Shown piece by piece: positions 47,809 to 56,440 of a stretch of DNA of 64,000 nt. Source of the DNA: Marinobacter subterrani (GTDB lineage Bacteria > Pseudomonadota > Gammaproteobacteria > Pseudomonadales > Oleiphilaceae). The notes beneath the pieces were generated by a model. The model was not told where the DNA came from and ran no database searches. It saw only the letters and a program-made list of their open reading frames with translations. The translations under genes and the position numbers were made by a program. Location: NCBI RefSeq assembly GCF_001045555.1, contig NZ_LFBU01000001.1:1550001-1614000 (forward strand), written 5' to 3'. Every line of letters begins with the position of its first letter. Position 1 is the first letter of the stretch.

Positions 47809-48318
47809 GCTGAGTCCTTCCGGGTTTGTTGGATGTATCGCATTAACTGGCGCGGTGTCATGCCGCGCTGCTCGGCCTCACTCCAGCCGGTGTGGGTGGC
47901 AACCCTCCAGATCGCTTTAGTCAGCGTCCGGACGGCCGCCTTCGCCTCGCCCCCGTTTCACCACCTCCTGCTGCACCTGGTTGATACTGCCGGCGTTGAG
48001 GTTGCCGGTCGTGGCCAGCAGCAGGTCGAGGTCTTCGGGGTCCAGCTTGCGCAGCAGCTTCATGTCCAGCGGGCCGCTGATGTCGCCCACGCTGACGATC
48101 TGCCGGCGCAGCACTTCCATGCTGCTGCGCGATGGGCTGCTCACCAGCATGGGCTCCACGCCACCGTCGCCGGTGGGCACCATCATCAGGCGCTCGGAGG
48201 CTTCCTGGGCGTCCAGAATGTCGCCGGCCGTGGGCTCACGCAGGGTCACTTCCTTGTGCACCTCCTCACCCAGGGCCAGGCCATGGATCAATGCAACGGT
48301 GATTCGTGCGCCCGCCAT
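47805..48318 (-). other. tail chaperone frameshift product (gp41 long form)
   Basis: Beyond the zero-frame stop, another frame stays open to TGA 47805-47807 and encodes EAKAAVRTLTKAIWRVATHT, then GWSEAEQRGMTPRQLMRY, clear GpE-like chaperone sequence with no start codon of its own. A five-G run (47950-47954 on the minus strand) in CGG-GGG-CGA lets a GGG-reading tRNA slip back two bases into that frame. Mu-type tails are known to use a -2 shift here. The join is inferred. Confidence 0.75.
47917..48318 (-). CDS. tail assembly chaperone (Mu gp41-like), short form
   Basis: 133 aa: MAGARITVALIHGLALGEEV, then REPTAGDILDAQEASERLMM and LLRKLDPEDLDLLLATTGNL match the Mu/E-family tail chaperone. It coats the tape measure before tube assembly. 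Normal termination gives this form; a frameshift near its end gives the extended form. Confidence 0.9.
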   Translation of the reverse strand: MAGARITVALIHGLALGEEVHKEVTLREPTAGDILDAQEASERLMMVPTGDGGVEPMLVSSPSRSSMEVLRRQIVSVGDISGPLDMKLLRKLDPEDLDLLLATTGNLNAGSINQVQQEVVKRGRGEGGRPDAD

Positions 48319-48674
48319 CAGATCCGCTCCACGCCGTAACCGCTCCAGTTCAGCCGCACGCCGCCGTTGCCGCTGCTCAGCTCGACCGTGTCGGTTACGA
48401 ACGCGCGGCGCAGCATGTAGCCATCCCCGGTGTCGGTCTCAAACAGCACGGTGGCACCGGTAATGCGGCCCAGGGCCAGCAGGTCGGTGTTTTCGGTGTG
48501 GCGCACCGTGGTGGTGAGCGTTGGGGCTTCCGGGGTTTCCCGGTGGCCCTGCACACCACGGGGCCCCATCACGGCCTCGCGGCTCACGCCGCCCACGTTC
48601 AGGGTGGCGTCCACGTCGGTGAGCAGCTCCTCGCCATCCACCTTGACGGTGGCTTTGCCGGTAATCTGGCTCAT
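48318..48674 (-). CDS. tail tube protein (Mu gpM-like)
   Basis: 118 aa: GKATVKVDGEELLTDVDATL, REAVMGPRGVQGHRETPEAP and GATVLFETDTGDGYMLRRAF match the Mu tail tube. It forms the inner tube of the contractile tail. Confidence 0.93.
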   Translation of the reverse strand: MSQITGKATVKVDGEELLTDVDATLNVGGVSREAVMGPRGVQGHRETPEAPTLTTTVRHTENTDLLALGRITGATVLFETDTGDGYMLRRAFVTDTVELSSGNGGVRLNWSGYGVERI

Positions 48675-48715
48675 GTCTCTTTACTCCTGTCTCTCAATGC
48701 CAGGGGCGTCAGGCC

Positions 48716-50194
48716 TTACTGGCGGAACTGGGTCTGCATGGCGTGGATGCGGTACTGGCCAACCAGCTTGGGCGAGTCAATCACGTTCATGCGCTTGGGG
48801 TCGGCCGGGTCGATGTTGGCGGTCAGGCTCTCGGCGTAGCCGGCGTAGTCCTGGGCCCAGCCGCTGGTCATGAAGTCGCGGTACAGGTCCAGCAGCTCCG
48901 CCTTGATCACCCGGGGCGTCACGATCGGCTGGCCAGCGCCGTAGTTGCCGGCGTCGGCATCGCCGGCCAGCTTGTGGCGCGGGTACTTCGAGAGGATGCG
49001 GCTGATCTGCTCGTAGCGGATCCGCTCCAGGGTTTCCGGCACCTGGATGTCCAGGTAGGCATCGCTGGCCACGCCGGCGCTGTTGGTCTGGAAGGTGGTG
49101 ATCTCCCGGTTGATCTGCACGGTGCCGTCGTTGGCCACGGTGAAGGTGGCAATGCCGTCGTACAGCAGCAGGTTGCGCTCGGCCTTGGTCCAGGCCAGAG
49201 AGGTACGCGGGCCGATCAGCCCTGGCAACGCCAGGTACTGGAGCGGCCGGGCCGGGTCGTTGCTCAGTGAGCCCGCCGACACCATGGCGTAGGTCACCGC
49301 CCACAACCAGGTTGGGCTGGCTGCCAGGTTGGTGCCCATCACGGTCAGGTGCGGGTTGTTGTGGCCGCTGCCAAAGGTGCCCGTCTCAGAGTGAGTGCCC
49401 CGGAACGCGGTGAACGCCCGGGCACCCTGCTGCACCATTGGGCCCCAGCGGCGGTCCAGCTCGTTCTTGAGCTCTCCCAGGTTGGCGGTGTCGTTGTAGG
49501 GGCAGGCGATGTAGTGGTACCACTGGTCACCCATGGCGGCGATCGCAGCGGCCAGATCCGGATTGGCGGCCCCGTTGGCCATCGCCCCAAAGGTCAGGGT
49601 GACGCCATTCGGGCTTACCTCGTCCTGGCGGTTGAGATCCAGATCGATGTCGTTGCCGGTCTCGCCAGCCCAGCGACAGGTGAGGTTCACTTTGGTGGTA
49701 TCCACGCCGTCCACGGCCGCGGTCACCGGCAAACGATCGTCAGCGGTGATGGCCGCAACCATACTCTGGGCGATATCGGCGGCCGCATCGGCGGCGTCAA
49801 CCGCAACACGCACCCGGTAACCGGCGATGTACAGCGCCAGGGTACCCGGCACGGTGGCCGTGCCAGCCACGGTGATGCTCCCGGTAGCCTTCACGCCGGT
49901 ACCGTCGTCATCCAGAGGGATGGCCCAGGTTTCCATGTAGGGGTCGATCTCCAGTGCCGCGCGGATCATCTCGGCGATCATGGAGCCGCGGCCGTAGAAG
50001 CGGTCGGCCTGTTCGGCGCTGGTGACCCGCTCAACCGAGAGGGCGGGCTTTTCAGCAGCCGCGCTGCGCTGGCCCAGCACCAGCAGGCGGGTCTGCCATA
50101 CGCCACTGTTGGCCAGGCGGTCATCGAACTCGATGAACACGCCCGGAATGCGCAGCGCGCTGGGGATGTCATTGAATACACCGGCGGTAATCAT
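48716..50194 (-). CDS. contractile tail sheath protein (Mu gpL-like)
   Basis: 492 aa: DIPSALRIPGVFIEFDDRLA at the start, SAEQADRFYGRGSMIAEMIR-like region, YLALPGLIGPRTSLAWTKAE and the closing RMNVIDSPKLVGQYRIHAMQ are sheath signatures. Contraction drives the tube through the host envelope. Confidence 0.95.
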   Translation of the reverse strand: MITAGVFNDIPSALRIPGVFIEFDDRLANSGVWQTRLLVLGQRSAAAEKPALSVERVTSAEQADRFYGRGSMIAEMIRAALEIDPYMETWAIPLDDDGTGVKATGSITVAGTATVPGTLALYIAGYRVRVAVDAADAAADIAQSMVAAITADDRLPVTAAVDGVDTTKVNLTCRWAGETGNDIDLDLNRQDEVSPNGVTLTFGAMANGAANPDLAAAIAAMGDQWYHYIACPYNDTANLGELKNELDRRWGPMVQQGARAFTAFRGTHSETGTFGSGHNNPHLTVMGTNLAASPTWLWAVTYAMVSAGSLSNDPARPLQYLALPGLIGPRTSLAWTKAERNLLLYDGIATFTVANDGTVQINREITTFQTNSAGVASDAYLDIQVPETLERIRYEQISRILSKYPRHKLAGDADAGNYGAGQPIVTPRVIKAELLDLYRDFMTSGWAQDYAGYAESLTANIDPADPKRMNVIDSPKLVGQYRIHAMQTQFRQ

Positions 50195-50197
50195 GGC

Positions 50198-50431
50198 TTA
50201 CTCCTGGGTGTCAGTGGATTTGGCGGCGGTTTTGGCACTCGCCTTTTTCGGGGCGGTGGCCGTTACCAGGTCGCCATCGCGCAGGCGACGGCGGATGTAC
50301 TGGCTGGGTTCTACCCAGGCGCCCTCGTCCGGGATCGGCGTGCCGTTCTCCCGGCGCACCTGCAGCACACCGGCGGCGGGTTTGGCCGGGTCACGCTGGC
50401 GAGGCTTCACGTAAATGCGTTCTTTGGCCAC
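50198..50431 (-). CDS. DUF2635 protein (Mu gp38-like)
   Basis: 77 aa: RIYVKPRQRDPAKPAAGVLQ, then VEPSQYIRRRLRDGDLVTA match DUF2635, conserved just before the sheath gene in Mu-like phages. The C-terminus is Lys/Ala-rich. Role unknown. Confidence 0.88.
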   Translation of the reverse strand: MAKERIYVKPRQRDPAKPAAGVLQVRRENGTPIPDEGAWVEPSQYIRRRLRDGDLVTATAPKKASAKTAAKSTDTQE

Positions 50432-50443
50432 GGATCACTCCTC

Positions 50444-51001
50444 CTACTCTGGCTGGTTCAGATCTGCCCGGCTTTGCAGCTCGGGATCGTCCGCATCACC
50501 CACCTGATGGGTGCCGGTGTAAAGCTCAAAATCGTTCAAAGTGTTCACATCAAAGGCGGGCGGGAAGGTCAACCGCAGCCGGTAGGCCAGGCCGTAGATC
50601 ACCACGCCTTCCTTGTCGAACCGGTCGGAGTACAGGTTGTCGATGCTCTCCAGGCTCAGGCTGCCGATATTGTCCACCTTCAGCCCATGCACGGCAGGCG
50701 CCACGCGCTCCACCAATTCGTAAGCGCCCACCTGGCGGCTGTTGCCCCGGCGGCGTTCACGCTCGCCACTGGCGTGGGAGGTCACCACGTAAACCACGTA
50801 TCGGGCATTGGTGGTGGCCTGGGTGTTGTCGCCACCGCCGCTGCTGCCACCCCAGGCCACGTAAACACCTGGTGTTCTTCGCAGCGCTGCGCGCAGGGTG
50901 GCCTCGCTCCAGCGCCCCGGCAGATCCTCCACCGTGCGCACGTGCGCACCCAGCACCGCCTGGCAGCGCTCGATGATGGCGTCCTCAATGGTGGCCAGCA
51001 T
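50444..51001 (-). CDS. DUF1834 protein (Mu gp37-like)
   Basis: 185 aa: MLATIEDAIIERCQAVLGAH, SEATLRAALRRTPGVYVAWG and YELVERVAPAVHGLKVDNIG fit DUF1834 (Gp37), a tail-completion-type protein. Start ATG overlaps the upstream stop. Confidence 0.88.
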   Translation of the reverse strand: MLATIEDAIIERCQAVLGAHVRTVEDLPGRWSEATLRAALRRTPGVYVAWGGSSGGGDNTQATTNARYVVYVVTSHASGERERRRGNSRQVGAYELVERVAPAVHGLKVDNIGSLSLESIDNLYSDRFDKEGVVIYGLAYRLRLTFPPAFDVNTLNDFELYTGTHQVGDADDPELQSRADLNQPE

Positions 51002-51408
51002 CAGAAGCCACCGCCGTTAAAGGTGCGCCGGCCGGTGTCGAACTGCGCGTCACCAACCGAGGATTCCGTCGGTACCCGGGTGCCCAGCTTTACCTGGCCG
51101 CTGGCCACGGAGCGCAGGAACTTGACCGCGTCGTCGTAGCGCTTGGTCACCTGATCAGTTGCCCGGTTGTCGTAGAGCCGGTACCGGGCGATGTCCGTGC
51201 AGTAGGCGGTGACGATGCGCGGCACCGGGTCCATCGGCACCGGATAGCCACCGGCAGACACAAAGCCGTCGATCTCGCCACTGGCGTCCTCAATGGCCTT
51301 GTCGACCACCGACTGGTCGATGACTGCCCCAGTGCTGTCAGGCACCAGATCCAGCAGCTCGTTCTCGCCGAACCGCTCGATCAGGTCATCCAGGGTGCAG
51401 TAGGGCAT
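51001..51408 (-). CDS. DUF1320 protein (Mu gp36-like)
   Basis: 135 aa: MPYCTLDDLIERFGENELLD, then DASGEIDGFVSAGGYPVPMD and CTDIARYRLYDNRATDQVTK are the DUF1320 signature, a head-tail connector of Mu-like phages. Confidence 0.92.
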   Translation of the reverse strand: MPYCTLDDLIERFGENELLDLVPDSTGAVIDQSVVDKAIEDASGEIDGFVSAGGYPVPMDPVPRIVTAYCTDIARYRLYDNRATDQVTKRYDDAVKFLRSVASGQVKLGTRVPTESSVGDAQFDTGRRTFNGGGF

Positions 51409-51414
51409 GATGGC

Positions 51415-51942
51415 TTACTCCTCGGACTCGGCCGGGTAGGTCACGTCCTCGACAATCAGTGCCGGGTCTTCCTTGATCGCTTTCACCTGCTCGTCGGTGA
51501 GGGACTCCAGGTCCACACCGATGGGCTCGCGGCCAAAGCGAATGCCGGCACGCCGGCGACTGCCCACACGGCGGCGGGTACGCACCCACAGCGCGGCCTT
51601 CTCGCCCTCGGGCGGGTTGTCGTTGTCGCCCTCCGGGTCTGGGGTCTGCTCGCCCTGGTCATTCTGGTTGCCGGTTTCCTGGGTGTTGTCACCCTGGGCG
51701 TCCTCGGGCTTGGCGTCGCCAGCCGGCTCTGCAACGTGCTGCCCAGCCTCGCCCGTGGCGCTCGCACTCTCTGGCGCTTGCGGTGCCTGGGCGTTATCGG
51801 TGGTGCCTTCCTTGGCGGCCTGGTCCTTGGCCGGCTCCGTTGCTTCGGTTTCCTTGGCGCCCTGGCCAGGTTGGGTATTCGGTTCCGCTGCCTTGGTGCT
51901 GGCGGCGGCCTTGGTTTTTGCGGTGCTCTTGCGTGCTGCCAT
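51415..51942 (-). CDS. Mu gp35/HI1506-like protein with long disordered N-terminus
   Basis: 175 aa. The first 110 residues are Ala/Pro/Glu/Gln/Asp low-complexity (for instance GNQNDQGEQTPDPEGDND). The C-terminal 60 residues (RRRAGIRFGREPIGVDLESL then TDEQVKAIKEDPALIV) match the HI1506-type domain of gp35. Probably a minor head protein. Confidence 0.85.
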   Translation of the reverse strand: MAARKSTAKTKAAASTKAAEPNTQPGQGAKETEATEPAKDQAAKEGTTDNAQAPQAPESASATGEAGQHVAEPAGDAKPEDAQGDNTQETGNQNDQGEQTPDPEGDNDNPPEGEKAALWVRTRRRVGSRRRAGIRFGREPIGVDLESLTDEQVKAIKEDPALIVEDVTYPAESEE

Positions 51943-51954
51943 GATCGGTCTCCT

Positions 51955-51987
51955 GAAAAAACCCGCCCCACGCGAGGGCGGGTTTTC
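51955..51987 (-). terminator. terminator after the capsid gene
   Basis: On the minus strand, ACCCGCC/GGGCGGGT with an 8-base loop precedes a run of Ts, between the major capsid gene and gp35. It would lower expression of tail genes relative to the capsid. Confidence 0.8.
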
Positions 51988-52013
51988 TAACGCTTTACCG
52001 GGTGCCTACTGCC

Positions 52014-52916
52014 TTAGCTGCTGGGCAGCCAGGAGTTCATCACCAGGGTGGAGGTGTTGGCCCATTCGTTGGTCTCGCCGCCGGCGGCCAGGGCGTTCTG
52101 CAGCACCTTGCGCGCGGGGCCTTCCAGGTTGTTGGGCACCATGGTGTGGCTATGGCGCAACGCCAGCGGGCGGCCGTAGTCGCCTTTCAGCTCCTGCAGG
52201 CGTTTGCGGGCAGCCTCGTAGTTGGCCGCCGTGAAGTCCTGGCGGGACCGCACCACCAACTGCCACAGGCCGGGGCCTGCGTTCACCCGGGCATCCACGC
52301 CGAACAGGAACTTGTCCTTCATGAACACTTCGGAGTCCGTCAGGCTGGTAATCGAGCGGAAGTCATAGTCCCGGCGGCGCTGGAACACCAGCGGCTTGAT
52401 CGCGCGGGTCAGGTCCATCACGTACCAGGCCGGGCCAACACCGCCCATGTCGTTGCTCACGGACTGTTCCGCGCCGTTCTCATCCAGCACCGGGTGGTCG
52501 GTGTCGAACAGCGGCTGGCCGTCGTAGCACTCGGGGTTAGCCGTGAGTACTTCCACCGCCAGTTCGTTCGGATGCTCGCGGGAGCTGCGGCCGAACTCCT
52601 GGAACACCGGCCCATACAGACCGTAGGTGTCGTCCTCGATGCTGTCGCGGGGCACGCCCTCGGTCAGCTCGAACTTGCGGTTCTTGATCGAGAAGTCCGC
52701 GCCCTCGAGGGAGTGGATAACCCGATCACCTACCCATTCGCGCAAACGCGGCAGGGTTTTGAGGAAGGGGTACACCTCCACGGCGGTGGTGCTGGGCACC
52801 ACGGTACAGAAGCTCTCGTACAGGGAGCCCTGGTCGCCCAGCGAGGTCATGCCCTGCTGGAAGTTCATTCTGTAGGCCTGGAACAGCGCCTGCAGGCTTG
52901 CGTTGGTCAAATCCAT
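52014..52916 (-). CDS. major capsid protein (Mu gpT-like)
   Basis: 300 aa: MDLTNASLQALFQAYRMNFQ, SLYESFCTVVPSTTAVEVYP and RLREWVGDRVIHSLEGADFS are diagnostic of gpT. RQDFTAANYEAARKRLQELK is also typical. Confidence 0.95.
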   Translation of the reverse strand: MDLTNASLQALFQAYRMNFQQGMTSLGDQGSLYESFCTVVPSTTAVEVYPFLKTLPRLREWVGDRVIHSLEGADFSIKNRKFELTEGVPRDSIEDDTYGLYGPVFQEFGRSSREHPNELAVEVLTANPECYDGQPLFDTDHPVLDENGAEQSVSNDMGGVGPAWYVMDLTRAIKPLVFQRRRDYDFRSITSLTDSEVFMKDKFLFGVDARVNAGPGLWQLVVRSRQDFTAANYEAARKRLQELKGDYGRPLALRHSHTMVPNNLEGPARKVLQNALAAGGETNEWANTSTLVMNSWLPSS

Positions 52917-52938
52917 CGGATGGCTCCTAGGTTATCGG

Positions 52939-53370
52939 TTAGGCGTTCACGCCGTTGGTCGGGTCGATGTTTACCCAGACGCCGGTGTCGTCGACGCCAT
53001 CGACGATGCCTGCCACTGAGCGGGTGGCGGTGGCGTCGGTCTTGGCCACCGTCTGGTTGTCGACGATGTAACAGAGCTTGCCGATGTCGGCGCGCACAAC
53101 CTCGTCAGCGCCGGCACTGTTGGCAAAATGAAAGCAACCACGGGAAATGGTCACTTCCTTGTCGCCGTCGGCACCGCCTGAGTTATCCACAAACTCGTCG
53201 AATCGGCCCAGGGCGGTCAGCCCGGTGGCCGTGATGCCCGGCTCGGCAAAGCCGCCCGCGCCCATTACAGCGATCGTGCCGGCGTAGGCAATCACGCCTG
53301 CCTTGACGGCGTGGCCCCGGCTGTAACCGGCGCGGGTCGGGGTGTTTCGGTTTTTGGTGGCCGCTACCAT
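52939..53370 (-). CDS. capsid decoration/cement-like protein
   Basis: 143 aa, beta-rich with Gly/Ala/Thr/Asp: YSRGHAVKAGVIAYAGTIAV, ALGRFDEFVDNSGGADGDKE and VAGIVDGVDDTGVWVNID. Located between protease/scaffold and capsid genes. It resembles DUF2190-type cement proteins. Confidence 0.75.
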   Translation of the reverse strand: MVAATKNRNTPTRAGYSRGHAVKAGVIAYAGTIAVMGAGGFAEPGITATGLTALGRFDEFVDNSGGADGDKEVTISRGCFHFANSAGADEVVRADIGKLCYIVDNQTVAKTDATATRSVAGIVDGVDDTGVWVNIDPTNGVNA

Positions 53371-53408
53371 CAGGGTGTCCTCCCGTTATTCGGTCAGTGG
53401 TTCAACGC

Positions 53409-53963
53409 TCAGGCCTGGCTGGCCAGCGTCTCTTTGTAGGTCTTGGGGTCCAGGCCCATGTTCTTGCACACGGCCAGCTGCTCTTCGGTCAGCTCACCGT
53501 CGTTGTTGCCTTCAGGCTGCCGGCCGTTGGTCTGGGTGCCCTTGAGGGCGGCAATACCCGGGGCGTCCTTCAGGTGTGCCTTGAGCGCGGCCAGGCCCTG
53601 GCTCTTCAGCCATTCGGCGTGCGCCTTGCCGGCGATGCGGCCATCCTTGAGGCCTTCCTCCACCAGGTTGTTCAGCTCCTGCTGGTCACCGCCTTGCTTC
53701 AGGGCGGCCAGCTGCTGATTCACTTCGTTGTAAACCGCGCGGGGCACGTACTGGGTCAGGTCTGGTTCAGCGGCTTTGCCGGCCTTGCTCTTGAGCGCGG
53801 CCACGGCCTCGGCCGGCTTTTCGTCATCGCCCAGTTCCAGGGCCTGGCGCACTTCGTCTGCCTGGCTGGCTTTGGCTTTCAGGGCGGCCAGGTGCTGGTC
53901 GATCTGCTCGTCGGTGGCGTCGGCTTTGAGGCCCAGCGCCTTGATCAACTGTTCACGTTTCAC
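53409..53963 (-). CDS. internal in-frame scaffold protein (Mu gpZ-like)
   Basis: 184 aa from GTG 53961-53963, which follows a strong internal ribosome site (GGAGG, 8 bases away). Begins VKREQLIKALGLKADATDEQ and is helical to the end (LAVCKNMGLDPKTYKETLAS). In Mu the 3' part of gene I is translated separately as scaffold Z; the same arrangement is seen here. Confidence 0.75.
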   Translation of the reverse strand: MKREQLIKALGLKADATDEQIDQHLAALKAKASQADEVRQALELGDDEKPAEAVAALKSKAGKAAEPDLTQYVPRAVYNEVNQQLAALKQGGDQQELNNLVEEGLKDGRIAGKAHAEWLKSQGLAALKAHLKDAPGIAALKGTQTNGRQPEGNNDGELTEEQLAVCKNMGLDPKTYKETLASQA

Positions 53964-54530
53964 GGAGTCTTCCTCCTCGTGTTCGGCTTCATGGGTTGCC
54001 ATGCGGGCGGCGGCCAGCTCAGTGATGGCGCCGTCGTCGATGGCAGGCGTGTTGGTGAGTGCGAGATGCAACAGATCCAGCACCGCGCCAGTGCTGGCGT
54101 GGTACGGGAACACAGGGGAGAGGTAGCGGTACTCCCGGGCCTCAATGGCGGCGCGCGCCTTGTCGGTCCAGTCGATGCGGCCATACAGGCCGTCCTCCCG
54201 CCACTCCAGTGAGCGAGGGTCCACCCAACCGGCCGCCGGGGCCGGCTTGCCGTTGACCTCCGACAGCAGAATCTGGTGCTCGTAGTCGATGGCGATGTCG
54301 GTGCTGCGGCTGGACGCCTTGCGGATCACGGCCTGGGCGCCGGCTTCATCCAGCACCCACGGCCCCTGGCCCGCCATGGAGCCCCGGGGCGCATCAAAGC
54401 GGCCGGCAGGGATCAGCCGGGTCTTGTCGTCGGCCAGCCGCACTTCCAGGGCGCACACCGCAATGGGTTGGCGGGTGGTGGCCTGGCTGCAGGCTGCAAG
54501 GGTCTGGGTGTTCACTGCGTGTCGGTTCAT
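53409..54530 (-). CDS. prohead protease with C-terminal scaffold (Mu gpI-like)
   Basis: 373 aa from ATG 54528-54530; the longer frame adds an unlikely N-terminus. The N-terminal protease (EVRLADDKTRLIPAGRFDAP, STDIAIDYEHQILLSEVNGK, EYRYLSPVFPYHASTGAVLD) matches the Mu gpI family. The C-terminal 185 residues are helical scaffold, also made alone from an internal start. Confidence 0.93.
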   Translation of the reverse strand: MNRHAVNTQTLAACSQATTRQPIAVCALEVRLADDKTRLIPAGRFDAPRGSMAGQGPWVLDEAGAQAVIRKASSRSTDIAIDYEHQILLSEVNGKPAPAAGWVDPRSLEWREDGLYGRIDWTDKARAAIEAREYRYLSPVFPYHASTGAVLDLLHLALTNTPAIDDGAITELAAARMATHEAEHEEEDSVKREQLIKALGLKADATDEQIDQHLAALKAKASQADEVRQALELGDDEKPAEAVAALKSKAGKAAEPDLTQYVPRAVYNEVNQQLAALKQGGDQQELNNLVEEGLKDGRIAGKAHAEWLKSQGLAALKAHLKDAPGIAALKGTQTNGRQPEGNNDGELTEEQLAVCKNMGLDPKTYKETLASQA

Positions 54531-54749
54531 GGGGCCAGATTGCCGGCCCCGGGGTGGAGTCAGGATATAAAGCGGTTTGGTAGTTTTTGAGGTGTGGGTG
54601 GGCGCTTCGCGCAACCGTGGGTCAGACTGTCGGATCGGATGGCCCGCTGGAGGAAATCTAACGCGGGTCTAACGGGCCTTTCGGGGTTTTCTGGTGCCAT
54701 CGCCCCGGGTGGGCTTTCTGAGTCGCTGTAGCGGCTCTGAGGGCGTTGC

Positions 54750-55199
54750 TTAATTCAAACCCAGGGGGTGGCCCATGAAATCGAGCAGGGTCTGCACGGC
54801 AGCACGCTCATCATCCGGTGACAGGCCCAGCCAGGGGCGGGCCGGAATACCGCGCTCATCGTCACCGAACTGGTGGGTAGCTGCGTACACCCGATCGCTG
54901 CCGTACTCGAGCTGGTCCGCATCGGCCCGGTAGCGCTGAGTGTCTCGCAGATAGGTGTTCAATACCAGGATCTCATCCTTGCGGCGCTTCTTCCGTTTGC
55001 GGTAGGCCTCGCTCAGGGGCTCCCACGGTTCGCCTTCCGGGCTCTCCTGGGCGTCGAACCGGTCGCGGTGGCTCAGCAGCAGGTCTTCGCCGATGGCCTC
55101 GAACGCGGGGCGGGCGTTGCCGCCCCGGTCGGCCAGCGCCTGCAGGGCTCGCTCCAGCCGCTCGGTCTCGATGCGCCATTGCAGGTTCACCCCGGCCAT
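54750..55199 (-). CDS. virion morphogenesis protein (Mu gpG-like)
   Basis: 149 aa: LERALQALADRGGNARPAFE, EDLLLSHRDRFDAQESPEGE and WEPLSEAYRKRKKRRKDEIL are the Phage_tail_S/gpG signature. It ends QFGDDERGIPARPWLGLSPD, also conserved. Acts in tail-head joining. The 219 bases that follow downstream (54531-54749) hold no gene I can see. Confidence 0.93.
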   Translation of the reverse strand: MAGVNLQWRIETERLERALQALADRGGNARPAFEAIGEDLLLSHRDRFDAQESPEGEPWEPLSEAYRKRKKRRKDEILVLNTYLRDTQRYRADADQLEYGSDRVYAATHQFGDDERGIPARPWLGLSPDDERAAVQTLLDFMGHPLGLN

Positions 55200-56440
55200 C
55201 AGTCGTCCTCACCCCGGCGGTACAGCCGCACGCCCTGGCGCAGGCGCTGCAGCTCGGCGTTGTCTTCTCCGGTGGCGGTGGTACCCGCCCAGCCATCGCG
55301 GCCCCACTCAAAGATGGCCACGGCCACGCCCTCATCACCTGGCAGCGCAAAACGGGCCAGGTAACGCCGGCGCAACACCGCCCGCTGGTCATCGCCGGGC
55401 AGCTCGGCCGCCACCCAGATCTCGTCCGGATCGCGCAGCGCCTCGGCCAGCACGCCCAGGTATCGGCGGTCGGTGCCGGCCGGCAACTGCCAGGCATCGT
55501 CAGCGGCCTGGAACAGCGCCTCGCTGATGGGCAGAGGCTCACCAACGGCGTCATCAAAGCGCACGGGTTCACCACCACGGCGGGCACCGAACACACCGAG
55601 GAATCGGTCCACGGCGGCCGTGTCGCTCTCCGCCTGGTCCGGCAGATCAACGCCAAAGCGGCGGGGCCCGGGCATCGGGTCAGTCGCTGGCCGGGGCGGG
55701 AATGGCCCGCGTGTGCCGCGTAACGGGCCGTCCAGTTGCGGCGGGGTTACGCTGCGCACCCGATCGGCACCCGGGCGGTGCTCAAAGCCGGGGTCGATAC
55801 CCTTCGGTACACGCACGGTGCGTGGGCTGGGGCCATTGGCCCCCACCACTTTCTCCTCCCACTCGATCTCCGGGCCCTGGTCCAGCACGGTGTAGCCCCG
55901 GCGCTCGGCCTCGGCCCGGCTGATCATGTACTTCTTGCAGGTGCAGCCCCAGCCATTCTTCGGGCTCCACACACCCCACCAGGGATCGTCCAGCGGCACC
56001 ACCTTGCCATCGTTGGCCAGGTGTTCCGGGCGGGGGTTCTCGCTGCCGCCGTGGCGGTAGAGCCCGAACGGCCGCAGGCGGCGCAGCTCCGGGTCCGCCA
56101 TCTGCGCTTCACGTCCGGCGTTGTAGCTCTGCATCAGGTTGGTTTCGTAGATCACCCGCGTGCGCCAGCCCCGGGAGCCGTTGTAGCTCCAGCCGTGGCG
56201 CTCCACGATCTGGTCGAAGTCCTTGCGGAAGTCCTGCAGGGTGGTGCCGTTCTCGATGGCCTTGAGCACCGAGCGCTGGAAGTCCTCCACGATGGCCATG
56301 CGATTGGCACCAGCGACCATGAAGGCGTGATCGTTCTCGCGGCCGTAGATGTCGGTCCAGGCGCGGGTGGGCACGGCCACCTTCTCGCGCAGGTACTCGA
56401 TCTGTTCCCGGAACGGCAGGTTGCCATAGCGCACGGCCAT
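55199..56440 (-). CDS. head morphogenesis protein (Mu gpF-like)
   Basis: 413 aa. LPFREQIEYLREKVAVPTRA, ENDHAFMVAGANRMAIVEDF and WRTRVIYETNLMQSYNAGRE, then GWGCTCKKYMISRAEAERRG, match the SPP1 gp7/Mu gpF family, a minor head protein. The C-terminal 130 residues hold an extra domain (RYLGVLAEALRDPDEIWVAA) of the phage barnase-EndoU-ColicinE5 type seen in some gpF proteins. Confidence 0.88.
   Translation of the reverse strand: MAVRYGNLPFREQIEYLREKVAVPTRAWTDIYGRENDHAFMVAGANRMAIVEDFQRSVLKAIENGTTLQDFRKDFDQIVERHGWSYNGSRGWRTRVIYETNLMQSYNAGREAQMADPELRRLRPFGLYRHGGSENPRPEHLANDGKVVPLDDPWWGVWSPKNGWGCTCKKYMISRAEAERRGYTVLDQGPEIEWEEKVVGANGPSPRTVRVPKGIDPGFEHRPGADRVRSVTPPQLDGPLRGTRGPFPPRPATDPMPGPRRFGVDLPDQAESDTAAVDRFLGVFGARRGGEPVRFDDAVGEPLPISEALFQAADDAWQLPAGTDRRYLGVLAEALRDPDEIWVAAELPGDDQRAVLRRRYLARFALPGDEGVAVAIFEWGRDGWAGTTATGEDNAELQRLRQGVRLYRRGEDD

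Noticed and set aside
47251..48339. 362-codon plus-strand open frame
   Set aside because: Antisense to tape measure and chaperone genes; composition is His/Gln-rich as expected of the reverse frame.
49349..51139. 596-codon plus-strand open frame opposite sheath and gp37
   Set aside because: It runs antisense to well-identified sheath, DUF2635 and gp37 genes and has low-complexity translation typical of GC-rich shadow frames.
52002..53234. 410-codon plus-strand open frame
   Set aside because: Antisense shadow of the Mu-like capsid and cement genes.
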